From Chitinophagales bacterium (GTDB taxonomy: Bacteria; Bacteroidota; Bacteroidia; Chitinophagales; Chitinophagaceae), in the NCBI GenBank assembly GCA_030832085.1, contig JAURJU010000076.1, positions 1-64,000 of the forward strand: DNA of 64,000 nt, given 5' to 3'. Both the position numbers and the translations under genes were made by a program. Positions 16,705 to 25,562 of the stretch are shown piece by piece (positions within the stretch are counted from its first letter, which is position 1; every line of letters starts with the position of its first letter). The notes beneath the pieces are model-generated. The model was given only the letters and a program-made list of their open reading frames with translations, was not told where the DNA came from and did no database searches.

Positions 16705-17217
16705 ATGAAGGCTGAAATTTACAGGATTATTGTCGGTACAAACAGGACAGGAAGCAACTCTGCGAAGGTTGGCAACGGGTATTTAAAAGCGCTGAAGGAA
16801 AAAGGGCTTGATGCTCAAATGGTTACAATGGAAGGCCTGAGCCTGGACCCGTCTTCAGTTGCGTTCAAGGAGTTTCAGGAAAACCACTTGAGGCAGGCTA
16901 CAAAATTCATCTTTCTTTTGCCCGAATACAACGGCAGCTATCCAGGAGTTTTCAAAAGCATGATTGACATTTCCGATATCAAGACCTGTTGGCCAGGCAA
17001 AAAAGCATTGCTAGTGGGCATTGCAACCGGAAAGGGTGGAAACATCAGGGGATTGGAGCATGTAACCGGGGTTCTCAACTATTTGAAAGTATTCGTGCAT
17101 CCCAATCGCCTTCCCATCTCAGCAGTTGATAAACTGATGGATGCGACAGGAGAAATTACGGATCCGACCACGCTCAAACTCATTGAACAACAAATTGAGG
17201 AATTCATTTACTTTTAG
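16705..17217 (+). CDS. NADPH-dependent FMN reductase-like flavoprotein
   Basis: 170 residues with the flavodoxin-like fold of the NADPH-dependent FMN reductase family: phosphate loop GTNRTGSNSAKVG near the start and the LLPEYNGSYPGVFKSMID block (about residues 72-89) that holds the isoalloxazine ring. Substrate unknown (quinone, azo or FMN). The ATG is one base after a TAGTGTTG sequence resembling a -7 box, suggesting a leaderless message. Only three bases separate it from the downstream phosphoesterase gene. Confidence 0.85.
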   Translation: MKAEIYRIIVGTNRTGSNSAKVGNGYLKALKEKGLDAQMVTMEGLSLDPSSVAFKEFQENHLRQATKFIFLLPEYNGSYPGVFKSMIDISDIKTCWPGKKALLVGIATGKGGNIRGLEHVTGVLNYLKVFVHPNRLPISAVDKLMDATGEITDPTTLKLIEQQIEEFIYF

Positions 17218-17220
17218 CAC

Positions 17221-18465
17221 ATGAAGCGAATGCTGGGCTCCTGGGTTTTCATTGTAATCATGCTTGCGGTTGACTTTTATGTTTTTCAGTCGCTCCGTAT
17301 CGTCACTTCTTCGTTGTCCCCCAAAGCCAAGTTGACCATTCACCTGGCCTATTGGTCATTCACTGCAGTGGCCCTTTTGCTGTTTGCCACCATGACTTTT
17401 GTTCGGTTTGAGCGCATGCCCCAGTTGGTAAGAAGTTTCGTATTTCCCATTGTGATTGGCTTTTTCATTGCCAAAATCGTTGCTGCACTGTTCTTTTTGC
17501 TGGACGATGCACGCAGGATTTTTCAGTGGGGAGGAAGCAAGGCGATCTCGGTCATCAATGGTTCGGTCACCAGCCCTGAGGGCATTACCAGGTCTGTCTT
17601 CTTGTCCTGGCTTGGCATAGGGGTTGGAGGCGGGCTTTTTGGAACTTTGCTGTATGGTTTTGGTAACAAATACAAGTACAGGGTTGAAAAAGTAAAGTTG
17701 AAATTTGAGAATCTTCCAAATGCGTTTAAAGGGCTCAAAATCATACACATATCAGATATACATTCAGGAAGTCTTGAGGATAGAAGGGCTGTTGAAAGGG
17801 GGGTGGCCAAATTGATGGAACAGCAGCCTGACCTTGTCTTTTTCACGGGTGATCTTGTAAACAATGTAGCTACTGAAATGGACGGCCTTATCGAGGTATT
17901 CTCCAACATCAAGGCACCCCTGGGTGTTTACAGCATCTTGGGAAACCATGATTATGGTGATTATGTGCAATGGCCGGGTAAGCCGGAAAAAGAAGCCAAT
18001 CTTCAACGCCTAAAATCAATTCATGGTGAGATGGGCTGGCGCCTTCTTTTGAATGAAAACGTTACCATAGAAAAAGATGGGGACAGGATTGGTTTGATTG
18101 GTATTGAAAATTGGGGAGCAAAAGGAAATTTCAGCCGCTATGGCGACCTAAAAAGGGCCTATCAGGGAGCTGAATCGCATGCATTCAAAATACTCCTGAG
18201 CCATGATCCCAGCCACTGGGAAGCGCAGGTTTGCAAAGATTTCAAGGATATTGACCTGATGTGTTCCGGACACACACATGGTATGCAGTTTGGTTTGGAA
18301 ATTCCAGGTTTCAGGTGGAGCCCCGTTCAATACATGTACAAGCAATGGGCCGGCCTTTACAGGAACAGCCATCAAAAGCTATATGTCAACCGGGGTTTTG
18401 GATTTTTAGGATATCCAGGAAGGGTAGGAATCCTTCCTGAGATTACGCTCATAGAATTGGCGTAG
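17221..18465 (+). CDS. Membrane-anchored calcineurin-like metallophosphoesterase
   Basis: 414 residues. The N-terminal third has four transmembrane helices (about residues 6-25, 40-60, 68-92 and 124-145). The C-terminal domain carries every calcineurin-like metal motif: HISDIHSG (Asp179, His181), TGDLVNN, GNHDYGD, SHDPSHW and SGHTHGMQ. Relatives include YkuE/YpbG-type enzymes, some acting on UDP-diacylglucosamine or other phospholipid-linked substrates; the substrate here is unknown. Cotranscribed with the flavoprotein gene three bases upstream. Confidence 0.88.
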   Translation: MKRMLGSWVFIVIMLAVDFYVFQSLRIVTSSLSPKAKLTIHLAYWSFTAVALLLFATMTFVRFERMPQLVRSFVFPIVIGFFIAKIVAALFFLLDDARRIFQWGGSKAISVINGSVTSPEGITRSVFLSWLGIGVGGGLFGTLLYGFGNKYKYRVEKVKLKFENLPNAFKGLKIIHISDIHSGSLEDRRAVERGVAKLMEQQPDLVFFTGDLVNNVATEMDGLIEVFSNIKAPLGVYSILGNHDYGDYVQWPGKPEKEANLQRLKSIHGEMGWRLLLNENVTIEKDGDRIGLIGIENWGAKGNFSRYGDLKRAYQGAESHAFKILLSHDPSHWEAQVCKDFKDIDLMCSGHTHGMQFGLEIPGFRWSPVQYMYKQWAGLYRNSHQKLYVNRGFGFLGYPGRVGILPEITLIELA

Positions 18466-18545
18466 AATTTAACACTCGGTTTCAATTTTTCCTGTTATTT
18501 TACGTTGTCATTTTAGCATGACACATATCAACCAAAACAGACGCA

Positions 18546-19562
18546 ATGGGTCAGGTCCTGAGGCAATTTTTATATATTTTTTTTCTCTCGATTGCAACAT
18601 CAGCAAGCTGCGCACAGGTTCAACAGTTGGATACTGCAGTATTAAAGGCTGATCTGGCTTCCATGCAAAGTGACAGCCTTGTCCTGGAATTGAGAAAAAT
18701 GCTTGATTCAAGCGGGCAGGCTGAAAGTTTTTTTTCTGTAAATTTATCCGCCAGCAACAGCCTGTTCAGCACCAAAAACAATGCATTCAATGCACAACAG
18801 TCGAATGCTGGCGTAACCGCTTTTCTCCCCTCAGTATCGTATTTTCACAAATCGGGTTTCGGCCTGTCTGCTACAGGATTTGTAAGGACAATTGATGCAT
18901 CTCCTTCATTGTACCAGCTGGCTTTGAGCCCGTCCTACGATTATATTGGGAAGTCAATCATGTATGGGGTCTCTTATACCCGATACCAAAAGAAAAAAGG
19001 ACTTTCCTCCGCCATGACACCTTATGACAATGAAATATATGCCTATCTGCAAGGTAGAAAAACCTGGTTGAGGCCTTCATTGGCATTGGGTTGGGCAGAG
19101 GGAAAATACCAGGATATTTCCAGGGTTCCGGAAAGGCTGAATGGGAATTATTACTGGATAGTGGATACTTCAAATGTGTCGCTCAATGACCTGTCACTGA
19201 ATGGTTCAGTTTCCCATTCATTTGTCTTCAATGATTTTTTCACGAAAAATGACATGATCTCCATCGTGCCACAATTGAGCCTGATAGGGGGAATGCAAAG
19301 CTATTCCACCGTTTCGAGATCCACGGTGGTGGGGATCAGGAGCCGGGAAGTCGAGCTGGACCGGATCAGGAAATTGTACAACATCTCGAACACCCAAGTG
19401 TCCAATTTTACGCTGCAAACCGCGGCTTTTTCCACCAGTATTTCATGGTATAGAAAGGCTTTTTCTGTATCTGTTGGATACTTTATGGGTTACTATTTTG
19501 ACACCAACCTGGTGAACAGGACATCTCACATATTCAATATCAGCATGGGGATGACATTTTAG
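18546..19562 (+). CDS. Putative outer-membrane beta-barrel protein, unknown family
   Basis: 338 residues not assigned to a named family. A signal peptide is evident (residues 1-24, ending SASCAQ). The remainder is rich in alternating aromatic/hydrophobic and Ser/Asn/Gly residues, as in beta-barrels, and the chain ends in phenylalanine (ISMGMTF), a common outer-membrane insertion signature. It follows the phosphoesterase by 80 bases and precedes a second small barrel gene, so an envelope role is likely; no ligand or activity can be inferred. Confidence 0.6.
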   Translation: MGQVLRQFLYIFFLSIATSASCAQVQQLDTAVLKADLASMQSDSLVLELRKMLDSSGQAESFFSVNLSASNSLFSTKNNAFNAQQSNAGVTAFLPSVSYFHKSGFGLSATGFVRTIDASPSLYQLALSPSYDYIGKSIMYGVSYTRYQKKKGLSSAMTPYDNEIYAYLQGRKTWLRPSLALGWAEGKYQDISRVPERLNGNYYWIVDTSNVSLNDLSLNGSVSHSFVFNDFFTKNDMISIVPQLSLIGGMQSYSTVSRSTVVGIRSREVELDRIRKLYNISNTQVSNFTLQTAAFSTSISWYRKAFSVSVGYFMGYYFDTNLVNRTSHIFNISMGMTF

Positions 19563-19649
19563 TATTTATTTACAACCCAAACATTGGATTTGACAGTTCG
19601 TAGGGTTATTTTCATGCTCAAAATCCATCACCTCACCTCAATCAGCAAC

Positions 19650-20231
19650 ATGAAAAAAATGATTTTGACAGCGGCAACCGCCCTAATGGTCTCTGGACTG
19701 CTTGCACAAGGATTTAAAATTGGCATCAAGGCAGGGTCTAACATGACTGGTGTTACCGGCCTGCAATTCAAGGATGGGTTCAACTACGGTTACCATGCAG
19801 GATTGTTTTCTGAGATCATGTTTTCTAAATACATTGGTATCCAACCTGAAGCACTCTGGAGCCAAACCAACCTCACCCGCGCAACAAGCATTGAAACGGT
19901 CTATCAGCCTTCACTGGGAACACTCACCAGCATTGAACTTACATACTTGACCATTCCAGTGCTGTTGAACATTCGACCTGTAAAACTGATTACCCTCCAG
20001 GCAGGTCCCCAATATGGTATTTTGGTGGACAAAACACAGACCATGTCTGCCAATGCTGGAAATGCGTTCAAAAGCGGAGACTTTTCAATGGTAGGAGGCA
20101 TCCAGTTCAACTTGTTTAAATTGAAGTTTTATGGAAGATATCTTGCAGGCCTGAACAACATCAATGACATCAACAAGCAGGACCAGTGGAAGAGTCGGAC
20201 CATTCAGCTCGGCGCATCACTCGCTTTATAA
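19650..20231 (+). CDS. PorT-like outer-membrane beta-barrel protein
   Basis: 193 residues starting at the ATG at 19650 (MKKMILTAATALMVSGLLAQ), which begins a clean signal peptide; the in-frame ATGs further upstream lack one. The mature protein begins GFKIGIKAGSNMTGV, the usual opening of the Bacteroidota outer-membrane beta-barrel (PorT-like) family. It continues in amphipathic strands and ends QLGASLAL. Likely an eight-stranded barrel of unknown function. A perfect terminator follows. Confidence 0.75.
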   Translation: MKKMILTAATALMVSGLLAQGFKIGIKAGSNMTGVTGLQFKDGFNYGYHAGLFSEIMFSKYIGIQPEALWSQTNLTRATSIETVYQPSLGTLTSIELTYLTIPVLLNIRPVKLITLQAGPQYGILVDKTQTMSANAGNAFKSGDFSMVGGIQFNLFKLKFYGRYLAGLNNINDINKQDQWKSRTIQLGASLAL

Positions 20232-20248
20232 CTGCATTTTTCATCGTG

Positions 20249-20277
20249 AAAATCCTGGTCCATGACCGGGATTTTTT
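20249..20277 (+). terminator. Intrinsic terminator after the PorT-like gene
   Basis: AAAATCCTGGTC (20249-20260) pairs with GACCGGGATTTT (20264-20275; one T-G pair) around a CAT loop and is followed by further T residues. It isolates lon from the upstream genes. Confidence 0.9.
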
Positions 20278-20367
20278 ATTGGCATCAAAGTTGAGCTACA
20301 TAGGTAATACCCCTAAAAACCAGGTTGTGTGAGGGGGAATGTGTCATTTTGTCGTAAATGAATTTGA

Positions 20368-22770
20368 ATGGAAATGAAAATGAATTTTTTGCAACAGGAG
20401 GATGAGGTTGACTTCATGCCCATTATACCTTTTAATGAAAATGAAGGAGATGGCGCCGAAGAAACTCCCATCCCCAAAGAGTTGCCTTTGCTCCCATTGA
20501 GAAATACAGTCCTTTTTCCGGGTGTTGTGATCCCGATCACGGTTGGGCGTGACAAGTCAATCAAGGCGATTGCGGAGTCCTACAAGACAGACAAATTGGT
20601 GGGAGTACTTTCCCAAAAAGACAGCAATATCGAGGACCCTGCAGTTGGAGATTTGGTGACGGTCGGGACTGTTGCCAAGATCATCAAGCTCATTAAAATG
20701 CCTGATGGGGGAACAACTGCCATTCTTCAGGGTAAAAAAAGGTTCTCACTCGTCAGGGTCACCTCCGAGGATCCTTATTTCAAGGGTGAAGTTGCTGTGA
20801 TTGAAGAGGAAGTGATCAAGGATGATCAGTCCTTTGATGCTTCGGTGGCCTCCATCAAGGATTTGGCCGGTCAAATCATCCAGTTGTCTCTCAATATTCC
20901 GACAGAAGCTTCCATCATTCTCCGGAATATTGAAAATCCCTCTTTCCTTGTTCACTTTGTGGGCAGCAACCTGAATTGTGACCTTCCTGAAAAGCAACAA
21001 CTGCTTGAAATGAGTGATATGCGCCAACGCGCAGAGATGTTGCTGAACTTGTTACAGAAAGAACTGCAGTTTGTTGAGTTGAAAAACAAGGTCACGACCA
21101 AGACCAAGACAGAACTGGATAAGCAGCAGCGAGATTATTTTCTTCAACAGCAATTGAAAAGCATCAAGGAAGAACTTGGCGGTGATTCAAACGACAGGGA
21201 GATCCAGGAAATGAAGAAAAAAGCGGAGCTGAAAAAGTGGTCACCAGCTGCAAAGGAGCTTTTTCAAAAAGAGATCGAGAAATTGGAGAGAATGCACTCG
21301 AGCACACCTGATTATTCCACGGTTTACAACCATGTTGACTTGATGCTTGACCTGCCATGGGAGGAGTATACGGAAGACAGCTATGATCTTAAAAAGGCCA
21401 AGAAAGTACTGGACAAGGATCATTATGGGATGCACAAGATCAAGGAACGCATCCTGGAATACCTTGCGGTGCTCAAGTTGAAAGGTGACATGAAAAGTCC
21501 GATCCTGTGTTTTGTTGGCCCTCCAGGTATTGGTAAAACATCCTTGGGCAAAAGCATTGCCAATGCCATTGGCAGGAAATATGTCAGGTTCAGCCTTGGA
21601 GGAATGCATGACGAAAGTGAAATCAGAGGTCACCGTAAAACCTATATTGGTGCAATGCCAGGGCGGATATTGCAATCCATCAGAAAGGTAAAATCATCCA
21701 ACCCTGTCATGATCCTTGATGAGATTGACAAGGTCGGAAAAGACCATAGGGGAGACCCGTCTTCAGCCTTGCTCGAGGTATTGGATCCGGAGCAGAACAA
21801 CAGTTTTTATGACAACTACCTGGAGCTTGAATATGATCTCAGCAAGGTTTTGTTCATTGCCACGGCCAATGATATCCAAAGCATTCAACCTGCACTGCGT
21901 GACAGGCTCGAGATCATTGATCTTTCTGGATATGCAGTAGAGGAAAAGGAGAAAATTGCACAAACCCATCTGCTGCCAAAGCAGAAGGAGTTGCACGGCT
22001 TGAAAGCATATAACTTGAAGGTAAGTTCTGCCGTTATGACCTTCATCATAGAAAACTTCACCCGTGAAAGTGGCGTGAGGGAGCTGGACAGGCAATTGGC
22101 CAGCATCATGAGGAGTCTTGCCAAGGATGTGGCACTCAAAGGTAAAATGAAGTCCAGATTGACACAGCATGATGTCACCAGGATTTTGGGAAAACCCAGG
22201 TACAGCAATGATATCTATAAAACGGTAAACATGCCTGGAGTGGCAGTTGGCCTTGCCTGGACCTATGTCGGGGGCGACATCCTGTTCATTGAAACCACCA
22301 TCAGCGAAGGCAAAGGGGAACTTCAACTCACCGGAAACCTGGGAAACGTAATGAAGGAGAGTGCCAGCACGGCATTGACCTACCTGAGGGCAAACGCCAA
22401 AAAAAATGGCATCGACCCTTCTATTTTCAATACCAAGAGCATTCATATCCATGTGCCGGAAGGGGCCGTTCCCAAAGACGGTCCTAGTGCGGGCATCACC
22501 ATGTTGTCTGCATTGACCTCTGCTTTTACCGGCAGAAGGGTCAAGCCCTATTTGGCAATGACCGGAGAAATTACCCTGAGGGGGCAGGTGCTGCCTGTTG
22601 GCGGCATCAAGGAAAAGGTGCTTGCAGCCAAGCGTGCCGGCCTGAAAGAAATCATTCTGTGTTGGCAAAATGAAAAGGATGTGCTGGAAATCAATCCTGA
22701 ATTCATCAAAGGGATGAATTTTCATTATGTAAAAACCATGCAACAGGTTTTGGAATTGGCCTTGGTTTAA
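20368..22770 (+). CDS. lon: ATP-dependent protease Lon
   Basis: Hexameric cytosolic AAA+ serine protease that degrades misfolded and regulatory proteins. The 800 residues comprise the N-terminal LON substrate domain (from about residue 35, LPLLPLRNTVLFPG), a coiled-coil, the AAA module with Walker A GPPGIGKTS near residue 385 and Walker B VMILDEIDKV, and the protease domain with the Ser707 (PKDGPSAG) / Lys750 (GGIKEK) dyad. Three in-frame ATGs lie within 13 bases; the first follows a -7-like TGAATTTG by one base. No heat-shock element was recognised. Confidence 0.96.
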   Translation: MEMKMNFLQQEDEVDFMPIIPFNENEGDGAEETPIPKELPLLPLRNTVLFPGVVIPITVGRDKSIKAIAESYKTDKLVGVLSQKDSNIEDPAVGDLVTVGTVAKIIKLIKMPDGGTTAILQGKKRFSLVRVTSEDPYFKGEVAVIEEEVIKDDQSFDASVASIKDLAGQIIQLSLNIPTEASIILRNIENPSFLVHFVGSNLNCDLPEKQQLLEMSDMRQRAEMLLNLLQKELQFVELKNKVTTKTKTELDKQQRDYFLQQQLKSIKEELGGDSNDREIQEMKKKAELKKWSPAAKELFQKEIEKLERMHSSTPDYSTVYNHVDLMLDLPWEEYTEDSYDLKKAKKVLDKDHYGMHKIKERILEYLAVLKLKGDMKSPILCFVGPPGIGKTSLGKSIANAIGRKYVRFSLGGMHDESEIRGHRKTYIGAMPGRILQSIRKVKSSNPVMILDEIDKVGKDHRGDPSSALLEVLDPEQNNSFYDNYLELEYDLSKVLFIATANDIQSIQPALRDRLEIIDLSGYAVEEKEKIAQTHLLPKQKELHGLKAYNLKVSSAVMTFIIENFTRESGVRELDRQLASIMRSLAKDVALKGKMKSRLTQHDVTRILGKPRYSNDIYKTVNMPGVAVGLAWTYVGGDILFIETTISEGKGELQLTGNLGNVMKESASTALTYLRANAKKNGIDPSIFNTKSIHIHVPEGAVPKDGPSAGITMLSALTSAFTGRRVKPYLAMTGEITLRGQVLPVGGIKEKVLAAKRAGLKEIILCWQNEKDVLEINPEFIKGMNFHYVKTMQQVLELALV

Positions 22771-22872
22771 ATTTTTTTGAAAATTGACTAAACATTTTTT
22801 CAATAAGATTTGTTAGAAAGTCGATTAAGAGCAATTCACTCTTATGTTGGTTGTTTTAAGGGTTAAAGAACT

Positions 22873-22900
22873 TCCCCCATTTTCATGGGGGATTTTCATT
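22873..22900 (+). terminator. Terminator after lon
   Basis: TCCCCCAT (22873-22880) pairs with ATGGGGGA (22885-22892) around TTTC and is followed by a broken T-tract (TTTTCATT). The 157-bp lon-porQ gap otherwise holds only a weak AGAG/CTCT inverted repeat near 22829-22842. Confidence 0.75.
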
Positions 22901-22916
22901 TGTGGGAACCGATGGC

Positions 22917-22924
22917 TAATTTAG
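22917..22924 (+). promoter_or_regulatory. Probable -7 box of porQ (one mismatch)
   Basis: TAATTTAG differs from TAnnTTTG at one base. It lies three bases before the porQ ATG at 22928, the same tight spacing as at three exact boxes in this window. Confidence 0.4.
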
Positions 22925-22927
22925 CGT

Positions 22928-23956
22928 ATGATTGCAAGAACCGCCTTTGTTGGATTTTGTCTGATGACCGGCATTGCGGCATTCGGACAAACACTGGGTG
23001 GCTCTGCCGTGTACAACTTCATGCGCCTTCAATTGCATCCACAGGCCGGGGCTTTGGGAGGAAGAAATGTTTCAGATTTGAAGGTTGATCCAGGGATGAT
23101 CAGCGAAAACCCCGCCTTGCTGAGGAAACTGCACCATGCATCGGTATCTGCAAATTTCACTTCACTCGCCCCAACCATAACCGGACTTTTTGCAGTGGGG
23201 GCCTATCATTTGAAAAAACCTTCAACAACCGTTGCACTCGGTGTAACCCATCTTTTGTATGGCGAACAAGCGGAAACAGATGCCGCTGGAAATGTTTTAG
23301 GCCAGTTCAGGGCCTATGATCAAATGATCGGAATTACAGCCTCAAGGCAATACAGCCAACATTGGTTTTACGGTGCGGGTTTAAAATTCATCAATTCCAA
23401 ATATGGGGCTTTCACAAGTCTTGGTCTGGCCTTGGATGTTGGCTTGAATTACCTGAATGAAGAGAAAATGATTCAGTTTGGGTTTGCCGCTAAAAACATG
23501 GGAACACAATTGAAGGCCTATACAAATGCAAAAGAAGACCTTCCATTTGACCTGGTGTTGGGTGTGACCAAACAACTGGACAAAGCTCCAATTCGTTTTT
23601 CTATCACTGCACAACGGTTGCACCAGTTTGACATTTTATACAATGACACCCTGTTCATGGAAAATAATTTTGGTGTCCGCAGCAAGACGGGTTTTGGCAC
23701 AAAGCTGCTCAGTCATTTCATACTAGGGACAGACTTGCTGGTGGGTGACAAACTTGTTTTGACGATGGGATACAACGTCTTGCGAAGAAGGGAATTGAAG
23801 ATACAAAATGTAGCCACAGGCCTGACAGGATTCAGCTATGGCTGTGCTTTGCAACTGGAAAGGCTACGGTTATATTATGCGAGAACACATTACCAATCTG
23901 CCCTTTCTCATCACCAAATCTCTTTCTCTTTTGGGCTGGCCCGCAAAGAAAACTAA
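22928..23956 (+). CDS. porQ: Type IX secretion system protein PorQ
   Basis: 342 residues with a signal peptide (residues 1-20) and the PorQ opening GGSAVYNFMRLQLHPQAGALGGRNVSD, followed by a predicted outer-membrane barrel. In Porphyromonas gingivalis PorQ works with PorU, PorV and PorZ in the attachment complex that processes and anchors T9SS cargo. Its presence indicates this organism has a type IX system. The last four bases overlap the M42 peptidase gene on the opposite strand. Confidence 0.85.
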   Translation: MIARTAFVGFCLMTGIAAFGQTLGGSAVYNFMRLQLHPQAGALGGRNVSDLKVDPGMISENPALLRKLHHASVSANFTSLAPTITGLFAVGAYHLKKPSTTVALGVTHLLYGEQAETDAAGNVLGQFRAYDQMIGITASRQYSQHWFYGAGLKFINSKYGAFTSLGLALDVGLNYLNEEKMIQFGFAAKNMGTQLKAYTNAKEDLPFDLVLGVTKQLDKAPIRFSITAQRLHQFDILYNDTLFMENNFGVRSKTGFGTKLLSHFILGTDLLVGDKLVLTMGYNVLRRRELKIQNVATGLTGFSYGCALQLERLRLYYARTHYQSALSHHQISFSFGLARKEN

Positions 23957-25065
23957 AAATAGCTGAGTTTGGTTTTAGGGCTCAAGGCCAACAGCGTTTC
24001 ATACATCAAATGGATGGTATGTTCGATATCGTCCTTGTGGATCATCTCCACCGTAGTATGCATATACCTCAAGGGTATGGATATCAAAACTGAAGGACAT
24101 CCATCGTTTGCATAGGCAAATGAATCAGTATCTGTTCCGGTACTGCGGCTGACGGTCCTCATCTGAACGGGAATCTTCTTTTTTTCTGCAACATCTTCTA
24201 CAACAGAAAGCAGTTTGTTGTGCACTGCAGGACCAAATGCAAGTGATGGTCCTTTACCACAGGCCACATCCCCCTCAATGATCTTGTTGATCATGGGGGT
24301 TGTTGTATCATGGGTAACATCCGTGATGATGGCAACATCAGGCTTGATCCTTCGTGCAATCATTTCAGCTCCGCGAAGGCCAATTTCTTCTTGGACAGCG
24401 TTCACCACATACAAGGCATAGGGGAGTTTCTTTTTGTTTTCTTTCAACATGCGGGCAACTTCCGCAATCATGAAACCTCCAATCCTGTTGTCCAAAGCCC
24501 TGCCAATGATATAATCATATGCAAGCTCATCGTATCCCTCTTCATAGGTGGCAACTGCACCAATATGAATCCCCAGGGCTTCTACTTCTTTCCTGTTTTT
24601 AGCACCACAATCCAGGAAGAGGTTTTCCACAGATGGTTGTGGATCCTTTCGTTCATTACCGCCTATGCGTGTGTGTATAGCAGGCCAGCCGAATACAGCT
24701 TTAACTGTTCCTTTTTTTCCATGAATCAAAACGCGTTTTGCTGGGGCAATCTGATGGTCAACACCGCCATTTCTTTTAACATAGATAAGCCCAGTATCCG
24801 ATATGTAATTCACAAACCAACTGATCTCATCCGCGTGTGCCTCGATGACTACCTTGAATTTTTCAGTGGGGTTGATGATGCCCGCTACAGAGCCGTATGA
24901 ATCTGTAAAAATCTCATCCACATGGGGCTTGATGTGGTCCATCCACAATTTTTGTCCACCTGACTCAAAGCCGGTAGGAGATGGGGTATTGATGTACTTC
25001 TTGAGAAATGCATAGGAAGCTTCAGAAAGTATCTTCTTTGATTTTGCCTTTGTTGCTTTTGCCAT
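23953..25065 (-). CDS. M42-family (glutamyl/deblocking) aminopeptidase
   Basis: Cytosolic dimetal aminopeptidase of the tetrahedral TET family. The 370 residues contain EAHADEISWF (first metal His), GRALDNRIGG (bridging Asp), QEEIGLRGAE (catalytic Glu pair), TDVTHD and SRSTGTDTDSFAYA. A short Lys-rich N-terminus precedes the domain. It lies 29 bases after the small lipoprotein gene on the same strand, so the two may be cotranscribed. The preferred N-terminal residue cannot be predicted. Confidence 0.92.
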   Translation of the reverse strand: MAKATKAKSKKILSEASYAFLKKYINTPSPTGFESGGQKLWMDHIKPHVDEIFTDSYGSVAGIINPTEKFKVVIEAHADEISWFVNYISDTGLIYVKRNGGVDHQIAPAKRVLIHGKKGTVKAVFGWPAIHTRIGGNERKDPQPSVENLFLDCGAKNRKEVEALGIHIGAVATYEEGYDELAYDYIIGRALDNRIGGFMIAEVARMLKENKKKLPYALYVVNAVQEEIGLRGAEMIARRIKPDVAIITDVTHDTTTPMINKIIEGDVACGKGPSLAFGPAVHNKLLSVVEDVAEKKKIPVQMRTVSRSTGTDTDSFAYANDGCPSVLISIPLRYMHTTVEMIHKDDIEHTIHLMYETLLALSPKTKLSYF

Positions 25066-25094
25066 TGATGTTCAATTGTTTTATATCGTGCACC

Positions 25095-25526
25095 TTATCT
25101 GCGGATGATGATGGGCTGTGTCTTCGCTGTATCGCTTTTGTTGCCCTTTTTATCTTTCATCCAAAAGCTGAAAGTGGCAGTGTCGTTTCTGTTGCACCTT
25201 GGCTGAAGTTCAATTGCATAGGTGAAGGTCACCAACACCTCTCCATCAAAATTTCTGGTTCTTGGTGTTTCAGCGGGTATGCGGTAAAGGAACGAGTCAA
25301 CAAAATTGCTTTGTGTACAACGGGTGGTTGATTTTCTTACCCAAATCGTATCCACGAAATCACCTTCCTTATCGGTAAGGCGCATGTTGATCATCAAATC
25401 ACTTCCGGGCGAAACCAGTGCTGAACTGATGCTCTTTATGGACAATGAAGGTTTGGACTGGAAGGTCTCTTTCCCGCAAGCCATCATAAACAGCAAGAAC
25501 AGTAGAACGATGAACTGTTTTGTCAT
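25095..25526 (-). CDS. Putative lipoprotein of unknown function
   Basis: 143 residues with a type II signal peptide: hydrophobic residues 5-16, then the lipobox MMACGK with the lipidated Cys17. The mature part looks like an immunoglobulin- or fibronectin-type beta sandwich (for example LSIKSISSALVSPGSDLMIN, and later VTFTYAIEL), with two further cysteines. No family recognised. The absence of negatively charged residues right after the cysteine gives no clear surface-export signal. Its own promoter lies 17 bases upstream. Confidence 0.65.
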   Translation of the reverse strand: MTKQFIVLLFLLFMMACGKETFQSKPSLSIKSISSALVSPGSDLMINMRLTDKEGDFVDTIWVRKSTTRCTQSNFVDSFLYRIPAETPRTRNFDGEVLVTFTYAIELQPRCNRNDTATFSFWMKDKKGNKSDTAKTQPIIIRR

Positions 25527-25527
25527 G

Positions 25528-25535
25528 TACCTTTG
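25528..25535 (+). promoter_or_regulatory. -7 box of the LuxE-like gene
   Basis: TACCTTTG on the plus strand. It overlaps the first possible TTG codon of the reading frame, which argues that translation starts downstream, most plausibly at the TTG at 25563. Confidence 0.5.
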
Positions 25536-25543
25536 TTGTGTTT

Positions 25544-25551
25544 CAAAATTA
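25544..25551 (-). promoter_or_regulatory. -7 box of the small lipoprotein gene
   Basis: TAATTTTG on the minus strand, 17 bases before the ATG at 25526. It interdigitates with the plus-strand promoter of the LuxE-like gene, so the two divergent transcripts overlap at their 5' ends. Confidence 0.55.
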
Positions 25552-25562
25552 ACCGTTTCAAG

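Noticed and set aside
21763-22803. 346-codon open frame antisense to lon
   Set aside because: Shadow of a conserved gene; His/Gln-rich translation with no motif.
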